A DNA stretch of 64,000 nt from Otis tarda (lineage: Eukaryota; Chordata; Aves; Otidiformes; Otididae), in assembly GCA_026413225.1 (NCBI GenBank), contig CM048552.1, forward strand, positions 141,807,053 to 141,871,052, read 5' to 3'. Shown here piece after piece: positions 34,434-46,642 of this stretch. Positions within the stretch are counted from its first letter, which is position 1. Each line of letters begins with the position of its first letter. The position numbers and the translations under genes are program-made. The notes under the pieces were generated by a model, which saw only the letters and a list, made by a program, of their open reading frames with translations, did not search any database and was not told the DNA's origin.

Positions 34434-37400
34434 GTAAAGAGTGGAGCAATGCATGCGGCATGTTTGCCTTATTTTAGTATCTGCTTGACATTAGATGTGA
34501 TTCATGTCTTCTCTGGGCCAGAATAGTGAAAGTTGGAGTGCGTTTGTACCCATGTAGACATGCCTACCCAGAGACTGAGAAGATATGGAAGAGATGGTGC
34601 TGTCTTGGAGATAACAATGACAGTCAACAACTGAACATTAACTTTTTAACAACTGGCAACCTAGAGGGACATAGCACGTGGAAACACTGTGACTAGAAAA
34701 CCAAGGACTGAAGTCTCTGGACACTTTACTAGGAAGGTAATTGCCTGGTGCCAGGAGTGAAAGAATCCTGGGAGTGGTGAACCAGAGAAGTGAGTAATGC
34801 TGCCAGCAGGGATGTGTGTGCGTATTTTGTTTCCTTCATTTAAAGCTGAAGGGATTTTTAATAATTAATACCTTGTTTTTAAAGGTTATTGCAGACCTGA
34901 CTTGTGCCCTGGCTGCATAACATGTCAGGCTGCACTGCAGCTGCTGAAAGAGTCGCTGTGAAAGCTGAAGAACCCCACAGTAGGAGCCTTGTTCCAGAGA
35001 GGAGTCAGGGTTGAGCAATGAACAGGCACGTCCTGGGTAAAAGCCAGAGGTGATTTTGCTCCTTGAACCTGGTGCCAAACTGAAACATTTTGCTTTCACT
35101 TCTCAAAATCAAGTGTCTCTTATCAGCCTCCAAATAATTGTAAAAGTTACAGGGAGTTTCTAGACGATTTATTTCCATTCTAGAGTGGAAGGAACTTTAA
35201 AATAATGGGAATGAATCAATTCCACCCTGTCCAGAAACAATACTGAAATTACCATTGTGCACGGGCACCTTGGGTGATTACCTTTCACTTTCTGAAAGAG
35301 TGGTTCATAGTAATGGCCTTGAGGAGGCTTGCGGACTAGAAAAAATATGATCGATTAATCACTGTTGCCTAGTTCCATTCTTGTGCCATGTTAGAGCCAA
35401 ACAGTGAGTTGTCAGAAGGTTAAGAATCAATTTTAAGCAGTAAAATACATCAGACTGTGTAGCTTCCTAAATTGTTCTAATACAGATGAATACCTTTTTT
35501 TTTTTTTAAGAAGCTGTCAAGTGCACAGCAAGCAAGATAAATCCTCCCTGTTGTCTGTGTGTTTTGATCAGCTCATCTGCAAGACTTAACATCTGCTGCT
35601 ATAGTTTTGTACTTGCATGATATTTTGCAGCTGGGTCACAGGAATCTTTTTAAATAGAAAATTATAATTCAAAAGACATTATAATTAAAGAAAATTTAGT
35701 ACACATTACAAATAAAAATATTTTTTCCTTATTTTGTTTTGTTTATATTTTGGACAGTGAAAATGAAGAAGAAATCTTATGTTTGTATTATAAACATCTT
35801 TACCTGCTCATAACAGCAGGCATGCACGCCTCTACAGTCATGTGGCTTTTCATTTTTTTCTGGTTAAGAAAATCTTTACTAAGCAGGAACATTTAGGAGC
35901 TGGCTGGAACAAACTGGTGTTTCAACAGCTGTAACAAGAAATTTGAAGATGGATGTTTGCTGAGTAAAACTACTCAAGACATAGGAAGGAAGAAAAGATA
36001 CACAAAGTCGTTGTGATTTTCTGACATTTGAGAATGTATCCAGCTCTGACGGTTTGCAACGTGCACGGTTGTACCCACAAGCAAGAGGAATAGCACCTCA
36101 ACCTCACTAAGCATATGTTAGGCATCAAGTCAAAGTCAGTTTCTAGGCTCCCTCTACAGTCAATGGAGAAAAATTGTTACCTCTGGAGGGCAGGTTCCCC
36201 TGCTGTCCTTGGACATATATTTTACAGACTTCAAGGAGACTTGATACAGATTTGGGAAAAATGAAGTGAATAGGCTGCATACTTGAGCATCTTAACAGTA
36301 AAGGTAGGATGCTGGAAATGACCATCTCTGCTTATGTTTTTTTCCATTCATCACTTAACAACTATCCATATTTATTGAATAGAAAAAAAAACCTAAATAT
36401 TTTCGGGTACCTGTGACTTTTATCCCTTATGAAAAAATTAGCCCTTTGACTAGTTTCAGCAATGTAAGATTTTAAAGTAGAGTAATATTTCTTATTATAC
36501 ATTAATTCTGAGGTTTAATAAAGATTCATATATAGTCTTTGAATTATTTAATTTAAAGCCATTAAGTGAAGCTAAGTTCCTCCTCACCTGCAATCCCAAC
36601 AGGAGATCTGTCTTTTGAGGATTTGTTATCATCGATCGTCATTAGCACGGGCAACTTACGTCCTTTATGGTGCTATCTTCTCCGCTGCACTAACCGTCAT
36701 ATATGGAGAATATACCAGGCTGCTGTAAGTTTTATTCATCATAACACTCTGCAGAGTTAGCAAGTCTGATTCAGTCACTTTCTTAAGCTATTCCTGGCTG
36801 TGACCTCATCTCTGTTGAATGATGAGGTTTTGTTCTGATTTTTCTTTTTTGTTTAATTTTTTTTTTCTTTTCAAAAGTGATGCTGCTGAAATAATTCTTT
36901 CCTCTTGTTAAGGAGTATGTTGTAGAATGAGATCTTCAAGGAGATCTGAGTGCTATATTCATACAATAGACAAGAACAAGTTGTTCCAGTGACAAATACA
37001 AAAGATGAACGCTAGGATAACCTTTGTGACAAAGACTCTGTGTGAATTTAAATAAGAACTAAAAAAAGAGAGGGGTCAGACAAAAGGCAATGAGATAAAT
37101 TTTCTCATGTCAAAACATGCAAAATTGATTCTCCTTTGGAGATCTAAGTTAATATGGATATTGCAAATGCAGTAACCAACTGCAAAAAGAGGGAGGGAGA
37201 AAGAGGCTGTTTCTCCCCTCTAAAATGGATATGGTTAAAGTCAAGGTGTGAACGGCTGTAAGTAGCTCCTGAATTAGTATTCACTACTCCTAACTGCAGA
37301 TGCTAACCTTTGTCAGCAGACACCGAGAAACACTAGCAGAAAACAGACCTTATTAACAGTTACGGACAATCTCAAAATCCAAATTAGCAATAGCTATAGT

Positions 37401-40400
37401 GCTCCAGACTTCGATAACTAGCTGTAAACTAGTGCTCTTGCAGCATACTTTTCTCAGCACTACATACTAAAGAAAAGTTAATAAGTAATTGTGAAATGGA
37501 GCTTTGTTTTCACAGGGTGCAGTGATTAATGCTCCATTGCATTGTCCCACCACAGCCGTTGTGTTTTAATTAAAAATACCATGCTACAGTGGTTTTTGAA
37601 AACATGTAGGTTTAAGATACTGTAGTTTGTTCCATACTCTTCTCCTTAAATTAAATGAACAATAAACCCCCTCCATTATCAGGCTGGAAGGACTGACATA
37701 TTTCTGTACTCAGCTTGGAAAAGGCAATTTTTCTTGACATTGTGAACACTAGATCCCAGCTTCATTGTTGGTGCCAAATCTTCTGACAGAGCAAAGGCAG
37801 GAGTTGAGCTCATACATCAAGAACCCTACAGTTTCTTGACAAGATCCCCAAACTGTAAAATACCCAAGAAAGCAGTTACTGCTTTTCTTCTGCCATTAAA
37901 GTTTTGTTTTCACCTCAGAGAAGATATAAATGCTGAAAGACTAAGTTCTTCAAATATGGTAGAGAATAAAACTTAAAGACAGAAGAATTTTGTTTGAAAT
38001 GCCACATAACCTAGGAATAACTATCTCAGGAATAATTTGAGGATCACAATAAAATTCTTACAGAAAATGCATTATATTAATAAATAAAGACAAATGATTA
38101 AGTGACACAGTACCATAAAAATATCTATAGGATCATTTGGGAATATGGAAACCACATTGATATTTCAAATGCCTGTGTGAAAACTCTGCTATGCGCAGTA
38201 GGAAGGAGTTTGAATTTTACTCAATACCACCAACAGCCATGCTCAGTTTTTGCACTACTATGCACGCATGTTCTAAAAGCGTAGCAAAATGGGTGGCGAT
38301 CTCTACAGCTGCCCTACACATCCAGACAGGTAGGCTTGCTCTTCTCTTCCACATGCATCCCCACAGGGTTGTCCTGCCCTGGAGTCAGGACAAAAACTTG
38401 CCGGGAGAAACCTGAAGTAAGACCACAACTGTCCTCAAACCAAGACTTACCCAGTCTCCTCAGTCCTCCAGGATGAGCTGGGAACCCCAAGGTGCTTTAA
38501 TAATTAAGCACATTATTTTCTGGGAAGATGACTGGTGCCAGTACTGTTTACAAGTTAGCTTTTTCAGGGGCATGTGCAGGTGTAACGCAACATTAATAAT
38601 CTTTATATAAAATTATAAAAACAGTAAGCTCTTTACCCCTACAACAGAAACACTACAGTGACACCAACAGATAAATAGATAATAGATAACCCTCCCCTTC
38701 CCTAAAGCTAATAGGAGTGCTTTGGATGCTTTGCTCTGTTGCTGAATATTTTTCCACACTCTTTTCCCCTGCCTTCTCATACCTCTAATGTGTGAGGCCA
38801 CTGTTCCCAAAGTGGCCCCCTCCACACCACCAAGATGTCTCTGCTTGGACAGTTGAATAAATAATGCTATTCCCTGCCTGGCTGACGGGCAGCATACAAC
38901 TGCAGGCAGACTGCAAATTGTGTATTTCCTGAGGACTCTCCCAATTGTGCTGTTTTCTAATAAATTCAGTATACACAAGCTTTACTTACACAGATTCCCC
39001 CATAGCCTTTTGCCTACTCTCTGTCTCCTCGACCAACTGGAGAAAAGTCCGGTAAAAGCTATTTTGAAACAGCTCCTCTGAAGGAGCTATATTTGATTCT
39101 CCACTGAACCCCCAGTCCCCTCTTCCCTCAGATCCCCCGACATAGCTCAGGCAGGTTATGGCTCCATCACTTTGTTTGTACCCCAGGTTGGGCAGGATGC
39201 CTCCACTCAGGACCAGCTCTAGCATAGGGCTGGTGTGTTCCCCTAGTCTAGAGTTTCCCAGTCTGCAGACTGCAGCAGTGGCCCTGGCTGATGGGACTGC
39301 CCCATTGCTCCTCTGATTGCAGCAACACCACAATCCCAGCTTGTGGAGCTGGGATGTGAAACCTTCTCAGTGAACTGACCTGCATATATGTGTTTCTAGT
39401 CAACACTACTGTCATTGAACAGTCCTCAGAAGGTTCCCACAAAAAGTGAGATGAGTACAGCTCAGGGGGCTAAAGAAGGACTGAACAATGAGGGGTGAGA
39501 GGGGCTGGGAGCAGAACTCTTTGAACTAGCTGTGCTGCTGAGGCCTATCAAGAAACTACAGTCCTGATGGAGAAGATGTTGCCTTGCTGTCAGTTGTCCC
39601 AAGTGCCACAGCTTCTGCTTTTCTAACCCAGAAGTGACTATGTTGCCATTCGCAAATGCCTGCTGCCTTTCTGCCCATGGGTTTAAGGAAACATTCAATT
39701 TGCGTGTATGCCAACGTCAGCTAAATGCAAATATATGTGCATTAACTTTCCAAATACCATTCCTATCATCACTTACTTGGAAATAATTTTAGCTTTCTAA
39801 AAATGTGTTTCATTTAGATTGTCTATCTGCTTTTAAGATTAGTATTTTCAATACAAATCTTTGGTAAGGTCACCAGGTGCCCCAGTTTCATAAGTGTCCC
39901 GTTTTCATAATGACAATCACAGAGATGGTAAGATGCCCTAGTTTTTAAAACTGTTGGAGAGCCTTCTGCTGCCTTGGGTGCATAATGATTAAGCCTTTGT
40001 GAAAGAGATAAAGAGGACTGTCACAGGAAGGAGAGGCATTTTAAAGTGGTAGCAAAGTAAAATACTAATTTTTCTTTCCCATTGAAAGTGCATCAAACGC
40101 TCCCTGATCAGTTACTGTTATGTCTTTCTGCCATGCCAGGTTGCTCAAATTCATAAATATTTCAATCAAAATTCAGATTTAAATGAACTGTAATTTTATT
40201 CAATGTAAAGATTTGTAGTTACAGCTGTCAAGAAAGCTATCAGATTTTATTCCACCTGATGTTTTTCTTCCTAATGCTACTGTAGAAACTGAAACCAGCT
40301 CATTGATCCAATGCAAACAAAATCTTTTGCTAATATTTTTTTTTTCAAAATTGTAGTTAATTTATATCACGCTTACATACTAAGCCAAAGTATTGCTTAT

Positions 40401-42350
40401 CCTTCCCTAATTTCATCTAAAAGGTGAGTAAATCTGAAGTGGTGAGTGAATGGTGCCAATGCAAGTGATTGATGGTGTCAGCCCCCATTTTCCATAGCCA
40501 GCTGCAGGCCTGACTGCTGGAAATCCCATCTCCAGATGTGGGCTTCAGTACCTTCCTGCCCACAGTTAAGCTCATAAAAACTAAAACCAGAGGGATGTCA
40601 GGAAGAAAACAATAATTAAGAGTACAAAAGGCTGAAAAAGTCTATCTGTTTTGGAAACAGCAACAAACTCTACTTAGTCATGGTTGAATTCAATACCTTT
40701 TTAGGTGAGTAACATGCTTCTATTTAAATGTCTTCATCAGAGCTGTAGAGAAAACCGTTTGAACCAAGTAAGGAAGGTAATATCTGGCATTCAAAAATTC
40801 AGGTATCCTTGAAATTATATAAACCAGCATACCTCATTCCTCTCTTTATACTTTTCTTTGTATTGGTTTAACACTTTTCCTGCCAGTCAAGGACAGTAAT
40901 TAGTTTTGTGGATTCCTCAGAGAATATCTTAAGTCAGTTCTTTCAAATTGGTGTACTTTTGCTGTGTCCAGGTATATTGAGGTAATAAAGAAAAAGTCAG
41001 TCTCCTTCTCTTGAAACTATGCTTCTATATCGCTCTTGATCAATTCAAAGCCCAACAGAGAAAGTAAAATAGAACAAAATCTGCTGTTTCTTTTGTTTAT
41101 TATTTTTATTAGAGAACACATTGATGATGATGCTATCTCTTAAAATGTATAGTATGCTATAATCCCATGCTTAAAAAAAACTATATGGCACTAGTATGTT
41201 TCATTTGTGCACCTTATTTCTTAATTTCAGCTCTCAACTGGACCTGCATGTCTGTTCTTCAGAGCCAAGCTCTTTGAATGCTTTCTAAAGGGAATTAAAG
41301 GGAATTTTATTAGATCCATTGCAAAACAGATACTTGTGCATGTCCAAGAGTCCTGCAAGCAGAGCAAAAGCTCTATAAATGTGTTTCTTTAGATGTAAAA
41401 GAAAAAAATAGATCATTCCATGGCTCTTGCCCTGAAAGGGAACAGTGGCCTGCTGCTAGTACCCATTATACTGATCTCTGCACAGGCTGTTTCATTAAAA
41501 CCTTTTATCCTCCTAAAGAAGGTGGGGAAACTGAATCTAAGAGATAAAAAGCCCACTATAACTGCATAGAATTTAGCTCCCAAATGGGACCTAACATGAT
41601 TAGAATAATAAGCATCACACTGTGCTCAACAGCTCTTCAGGAAATGTAACTAGGGTATAAAGCTTTAAACATGTCTTCAACACAAAATATTTTTATTTAA
41701 AACTGCAACAGCAAGTCTAGGAGAGCATTATAGTGTGGACTAGACTGCTATCAGTCTAAGTGTGCTGGTAAAGATGGGAAAGGTTTACTGACACAGCCAA
41801 GAACTGGCCAAAATTTCAGAACATGCATTCCCCCAGAGAAAACCATATGATGGAAAGGTTCATCCTGTCTTTGAAAAAAATGCCAGTGATTTCCATTAAT
41901 CTTCAACCAAGTCTCAAATCCTGAGTTATGAATGACGCCACTCATTAGATCCTTGTCTAAATACAGAGATGGACACGGTCTCTGACTCCTCTAAAGTGGC
42001 TGCCATCCCCCAGGCCAGAGGTCTGGGATTGCAGGGACACTTGTCTCATGACACCAGATCTGCAGGCAGCAGTCACCAGAACGTATGCCAGATGTTGGGA
42101 AGTATTAAAAAAGGAGAAGAGGCAAAACAGCATCATCATCATGGCACACTATAAATCTACACAGTGTTGGCATCTTGAACACTTAATAGAGATCTTAGGT
42201 CTCCACCTCAGAGAAGATAAAGTAGAAGCAAGAAAGATTCAGTGAAGGCAACGAAAGAGCCAAAAGAGAGAAGTGGTTTGAAATGAAGAATGACTAAACA
42301 GACTAAAGATTCACTAGACGGGAAAAAGAAATAAATTAGGGGTGCACCAA
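34434..42350. other. Unannotated non-coding DNA, 7.9 kb
   Basis: No recognised gene. Three splice-bounded open segments are described under findings (36603-36724 plus, 38990-39317 minus, 40357-40423 plus). 38600-39450 is GC-richer than its flanks and holds several minus-strand open frames (121, 115 and 64 codons) with no domain I recognise. The rest is AT-rich with poly-T tracts, for example at 35494-35508 and 40337-40345. Confidence 0.55.
36603..36724 (+). other. Candidate exon (unverified)
   Basis: A 122-base segment follows a CAACAG acceptor preceded by a fairly pyrimidine-rich stretch, and is followed directly by a consensus donor GTAAGT. Two of three frames are open. One reads through a hydrophobic run (ATYVLYGAIFSAALTVIYGE) that resembles a membrane segment. 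The other reads DLSFEDLLSSIV and ends in phase 0. It contains more CpG than the surroundings. I recognise no protein family, so this may be a protein-coding exon, a non-coding RNA exon or chance. Confidence 0.22.
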
Positions 42351-42632
42351 GGCCTGTTGCGATAAGACAAGGAGTAATGGTTTTAAACTAAAAGAGGGTA
42401 GATTCAGATTAGACACCAGGAAAAAATTTTTTACACTGAGGGTGGTGGAACACTGGAACAGGTTGCCCAGAGAGGTGGTTGATGCCATTTCCCTGGAAAC
42501 ATTCAAGGCCAGGTTGGATGAGGCTCTGAGCAACCTGATCTAGTCGGGGATGTCCCTGCTCCTTGCAGTGGGGGTTGGACTAGATGACCTCTAAAGGTAC
42601 CTTCCAACCCAAACCATTCTATGATTCTATGA
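42351..42632 (+). mobile_element. CR1 LINE, 3' fragment
   Basis: A plus-strand CR1 of about 280 bp, starting at GGCCTGTTGCGATAAGACAAGG in the ORF2 C-terminus and ending in the tail ATTCTATGATTCTATGA. The tail repeats are perfect and the body is little diverged, suggesting a young insertion. The last ORF2 codons (AACCTGATCTAG) end at about 42543. It lies only 81 bases from the solo LTR's target-site duplication, but the two are independent insertions. Confidence 0.94.
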
Positions 42633-42713
42633 CACAGCACAAGTAGTATGTGACTGATCTGAACATCAACAGGGAATGGATTTTCCCTATCTCTTTCAGT
42701 GCAAGAAGCAAGG

Positions 42714-42718
42714 AGGAT
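42714..42718. repeat. Target-site duplication, left copy (AGGAT)
   Basis: AGGAT immediately precedes the LTR's terminal TG and is repeated exactly after the terminal CA at 43854-43858. A 5-bp duplication is the integration footprint of many vertebrate endogenous retroviruses, including ERVL-like ones. Confidence 0.88.
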
Positions 42719-42901
42719 TGTCGTAGTTCAGCCCTGATCAGGACCAGACTACGCAGTCTCTCTCTCACTCCCCCCACCTTCCGAGAGAACAGGGAGAGAA
42801 AATATAAGGAAAAAAGGCTCGAGGTTTGAGATAAGCACAGGGAGAAATCCTTAAAGTTACCGTCACGGGCAAAACAGACTCGACTTGGGGAAAACTATTC
42901 A

Positions 42902-42907
42902 TTTATT
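42902..42907 (-). promoter_or_regulatory. LTR polyadenylation signal (AATAAA)
   Basis: AATAAA on the minus strand, about 184 bases from the LTR 3' end and in the location expected for the retroviral signal. The homologous site in the 51 kb LTR is mutated. Confidence 0.6.
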
Positions 42908-43069
42908 ACTACAAACAGCAGGATAATGAGACAGAGAACAAGATAACCTCCATCCACCCCTCCCTCTTCCCAAGCTTAACATTATCTTTACTACCTTCCC
43001 CCCCCGAGCGGCACAGGGGGGAAGAGGGAATGGGGGTTGCAGTCAGTTCATCATACGTTGTTTCACGCC

Positions 43070-43390
43070 GCTGCTTCATGGTCGGGGGAAGAACTCCTCA
43101 CATTCCTCCCCTGCTCCATTGTGGGGTCCCTCCCACGGGCCACAGTCCTTCGTGGAACTGCTCCGGCGTGGGTCATCTCTTCCACGGAGTACAGTCTCTC
43201 CAGAACAGCTGTCCCAGCGGGCCCTCCACGGGCCACAGCCGCCTTCAGGCATCCACCTCCCCTGGTACGGGGTCCTCCACGGGCTCCAAGTGGATCTCTG
43301 CTCCTCCGTGGACCTCCATGGGCTGCAGGGGGACAACCTGCTCCACCATGGTCGTCACCACAGGCTGCAGGGGAATCTTGGCCAGGAGCC
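43070..43390 (-). repeat. Diverged minisatellite inside the LTR
   Basis: Reading the minus strand, imperfect units of about 45 bp recur, each with a GGAGCAG-like core followed by CCCGTGGAGG/CCCATGGAGG. The same type of array occurs in the LTR at 51 kb, so it belongs to the LTR family. It is very rich in GC and CpG. Confidence 0.7.
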
Positions 43391-43853
43391 ACGTTACTCC
43401 TCCCCCTCCTTCTTCACTGACCTTGGCGTCTGCAGCCGTTCCTCACAACAGGATGGTAGATGTCTCTCAGGATCTTTTTTACATCTTATTCACTTCTCAT
43501 CTCCTTTCCGCTTCTTGCAGCCAGGCTGGGCCGAGTTGGGCCCAGTCAGCCGCCTGGCGAGAGGCCAGAGGATGAGGCCTGCAACGCCCATGAGGCCTGC
43601 GCCTCCCCCTCTGCACCTCTGCCCCCGCTCAGCTTCTTCACATCTTCTCTTCTCTCTTTTTTTTTTCTGTTTTCCCCTTACGTTATTGCAGAGGCGTTAT
43701 CACGGGACATTCTGCTACCAATCGGCTCGACCTTGGCCAGCAGCAGGTCCGCCCTAGGCCCGGCTGAGTCCACTGAACAAAGGGGAGCGACTTCTAGCAG
43801 TTTCCTACAGAAGCTACCACCTTAGGCCCCCCCTCACTAACAAAACCACGACA

Positions 43854-43858
43854 AGGAT
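43854..43858. repeat. Target-site duplication, right copy (AGGAT)
   Basis: Exact copy of 42714-42718, directly after the LTR's terminal ACGACA. Confidence 0.88.
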
Positions 43859-46642
43859 CTAATGAAAGTAGCAAAAGATGGATTTAAAACAAGAAAAAGG
43901 AGACTGTTTTTCACACTTACATATGTAAACTATGACTCTTCCAAGTGGATGTGGTAGAGTTAAAAGTCTGCATGAGGTCAAGAAGCAGTTGGACAAATCA
44001 AGGGAGCAAAAAATGCATTGGTGACTACCAAAGGCAAAGACTGTGTCCCTACTCAGGAAGTCTTCAAGTTGCAAATCGCAGAACACTGGAAAGGTATTTT
44101 GAGGAAGTATTTCTGGTTATGTTCATATTGCTAAATAGATGTTATTGTTAAAATTTTATACCGCTATTATGTCCCCAGCCCTCGTAGGCAATGCTGGAGG
44201 ACATAGAGCTGGCTAGGCTTTTCTCGGCCTAACCCTTCTCACGATTTTATGTTGAATACATTAAAAGTGGAACTAGAAAGTTGTAAAAACGAAGTCCATC
44301 ATTTAAAATATGGGGAAAATACACGATGAAATGTTTTGTTGTTGTAGTTTAAATTATATCCCACTGTGGCTCTTTGTGAAACCGATCTTTCATGGTTTCT
44401 ATCATCCTGGGGGCAGCAAAAATACACAACTCTTTTGCAGTCAGTAAGTGCTGTAAATAATTTTCCCTGGATGACTGGCTCTCTGGAACATCCTTTGCCT
44501 TTGACAATTCACTCATCTCTTTGGGAAAAGAAATCATGTCCGATGTACTAAGCTTTCCCCGATAAAAAGGACTCCCATGGTTTTCTATCATATGTCAATT
44601 TTGACTTATCTGCAAACTGCAAATCTGTTCATTAACAGCAAAACCATCCATAATACATGGAATGCACTGTGGTACATACCAAGAAATACTTGTTCTGTAA
44701 AGTCATCATGAATAGTACTATTTCATCAGATGAATTTGGAATCTTCGGTTACAAAAAAAATAGTACGTCATGTGGAAAATGCAAATATGGCCACTGTCGT
44801 CAGGTTATATTAGTGTGATATAATGATGATAGGCTTTGCAGCCCACAGACCAGACCTGTAATGACAAACTATCTGCAGCTATCTTCTGTTGTCATTTTGA
44901 GAATGGAGGTATAAATTTTAAAGGTATGAGTGTTACTTGAACTTAAGCAGAAATCTATTTTCTGTAGTAGAATTTATTATTCTGATTTATGGCATAGATT
45001 CAGGCCTCTGGGCCTTTCAAAACTCCTGAGTGTACTTCTTTGTATGGCACTTCAAACTATGCAGTTGCATGCCTGTAGCTACATAAGCTTTGGGTTGATT
45101 TTTATGAATTTTCTTGCTCTCTGTAATAGGAATGGGCAGGTTAATAGCATCTGAAACAGTTCAAGTTACCACCTTTGTGAACTGAAACAATCCATACCTG
45201 ATCACATCATAATCTTTATACAGGCAATAACTTTTATGACAGCATCTGTCTATTGAATCTGAAAGAAAGAAGCAGAGTATAGTTGGCTGTAATTGGCATT
45301 GAGCAGTACATTAAATAGACTGGGATGAATTTTCTGATTCTTATTGTTCCACTGTTGTTGAGGAATGTCTGAATCTCCATTTCAATGTGAAAAAAGCTGG
45401 AAAAGGAGTAAAAAAAAAAAAAAACCGCAAAAAATCCATCTGTTTCATAAACAATTTTATCCACTGACAAACTTAGGTGTTTTGTTTTTTTTTTCCTTGG
45501 AAAAATTATACCCATTTTTATAGAATGCAAAATTTATGCAGGAAGCAATTGATACTCAGAAAAAAAAAATACTGAGGTTTTTTTTTTTTGGAGATGAATT
45601 CCGTGTTTTCCTTGGTGATTTTCTTTTTAATTTTTTTTTACTACTGTTATGGGTAAAATTCTCTGGAAGGAAGAAGTAGCTAACTTGTTTCTGCTCAGGT
45701 TAAAGAAAAATTCATGTGAAACAATAAATAAAACTTACAGTTTCTCCTTGAGTTGCAAAGTGCATTTTCTTTTACTGGTCATACTTCAGAAAGATACATT
45801 TTCACCATCTGTAATAAACCCTCTAATTTTCAAAGATGTGAGACTTTCAGTACTTTTTATTTTAATCACCAATTATACCGATATCAGAAACCAAGTAGAA
45901 AAGATGAGGAAGGGATATTATGATATCACTTTTATAATAATTTTTCAGATTAGAGATATTTGAGGAGATCCAAAAAGCTGCTGACTTCTGCAATCAATGT
46001 AAGAACTTAAAGAGAATAATTTTCACTCTGTAAAAAATATTGTTGAGAACAACTATCCAGAAAAAAAAAATTGCCTGAACTTCCGCTGAAGCATAAACAA
46101 CAGAGCCGTCTTCAGAAATTAAATCAACTTTTGCTTCGGTGAATTGAAATTCATTGTTAATCTCAGTGGGATCTGGACTGCAAACATAACCTTCAAAAAT
46201 CTAATATCAGACTTCTTGAAGACAAGGATGTTTAGTATACTCAGTAATTTTTCTGACATGCACCTATTTGTATATTTTTGTTTGTCTTGCTCTTGATGTC
46301 TGTTCCTATTCTTCTTGTTTGCAATTCTACGATACATGGTATGGTCTGTACTTGACAACTGCTAGCAAATTATAATGTCTTACATTTTAATAAAGTACAA
46401 CATTTATAGAAAGAGTTGGACAAAACCACAAGGAAGAAGAAGAGTATGTTAAGAGTGGAGTGGCTGGTATGACTGCACAACTGTTAGAGACAAATCAAGG
46501 CACCCTGAAGCACACAGGCCTTTAGGGCTCAGAAGATGAGTGGTGCTCTCCTGGCTGAAGGACCTGGGCACTTAGGGGACAATGAATGGCACTCAGCAGG
46601 CCATTGGCCATCAGAGAGCAGAGGCAGAGGCTGCATGGGAAG
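43859..46642. other. Unannotated non-coding DNA, 2.8 kb
   Basis: No gene or element recognised. Two adjacent stem-loops lie at 44168-44230. Poly-A/T tracts occur at 45411-45424, 45483-45494 and 45578-45590. Open frames up to 104 codons (45649-45963) are AT-rich and lack motifs. Confidence 0.6.
44168..44205. repeat. Imperfect 12-bp inverted repeat with one bulge
   Basis: TATGTCC-CCAGC (44168-44179) pairs with GCTGG-A-GGACATA (44193-44205); the only irregularity is one unpaired A at 44198. The loop is 13 bases. A second, weaker stem follows (GGCTAGGC at about 44211 with GCCTAACC at about 44226). It could be structured RNA or a relic of a transposon; nothing identifies it. Confidence 0.65.

Larger units (their letters stand above)
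42719..43853 (-). mobile_element. Solo LTR of an avian endogenous retrovirus, 1135 bp
   Basis: A complete LTR with inverted ends TGTCGT and ACGACA, flanked by perfect AGGAT duplications, with no internal retroviral genes; hence a solo LTR formed by recombination. Orientation is minus: the reverse complement has AATAAA (plus coordinates 42902-42907) followed by GAGTCTGTTTTGCCCG-type sequence and a GGGGGGAGTGAG-like block near the 3' end. The LTR is much GC-richer than its surroundings and contains a diverged tandem array (about 43070-43390) of units of about 45 bp with a GGAGCAG core. Long open frames on both strands inside it (109-212 codons) are by-products of this GC-rich repeat, not genes. 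Confidence 0.93.

Noticed and set aside
43030..43757. Long open frames of 181 and 212 codons (plus) and 109 codons (minus)
   Set aside because: They lie inside the solo LTR and arise from its GC-rich tandem array; they are open on both strands and in overlapping frames, with no domain.
42351..43858. CR1 and LTR read as one composite mobile element
   Set aside because: The LTR has its own exact AGGAT duplication and the CR1 its own tail; 81 unrelated bases separate them.
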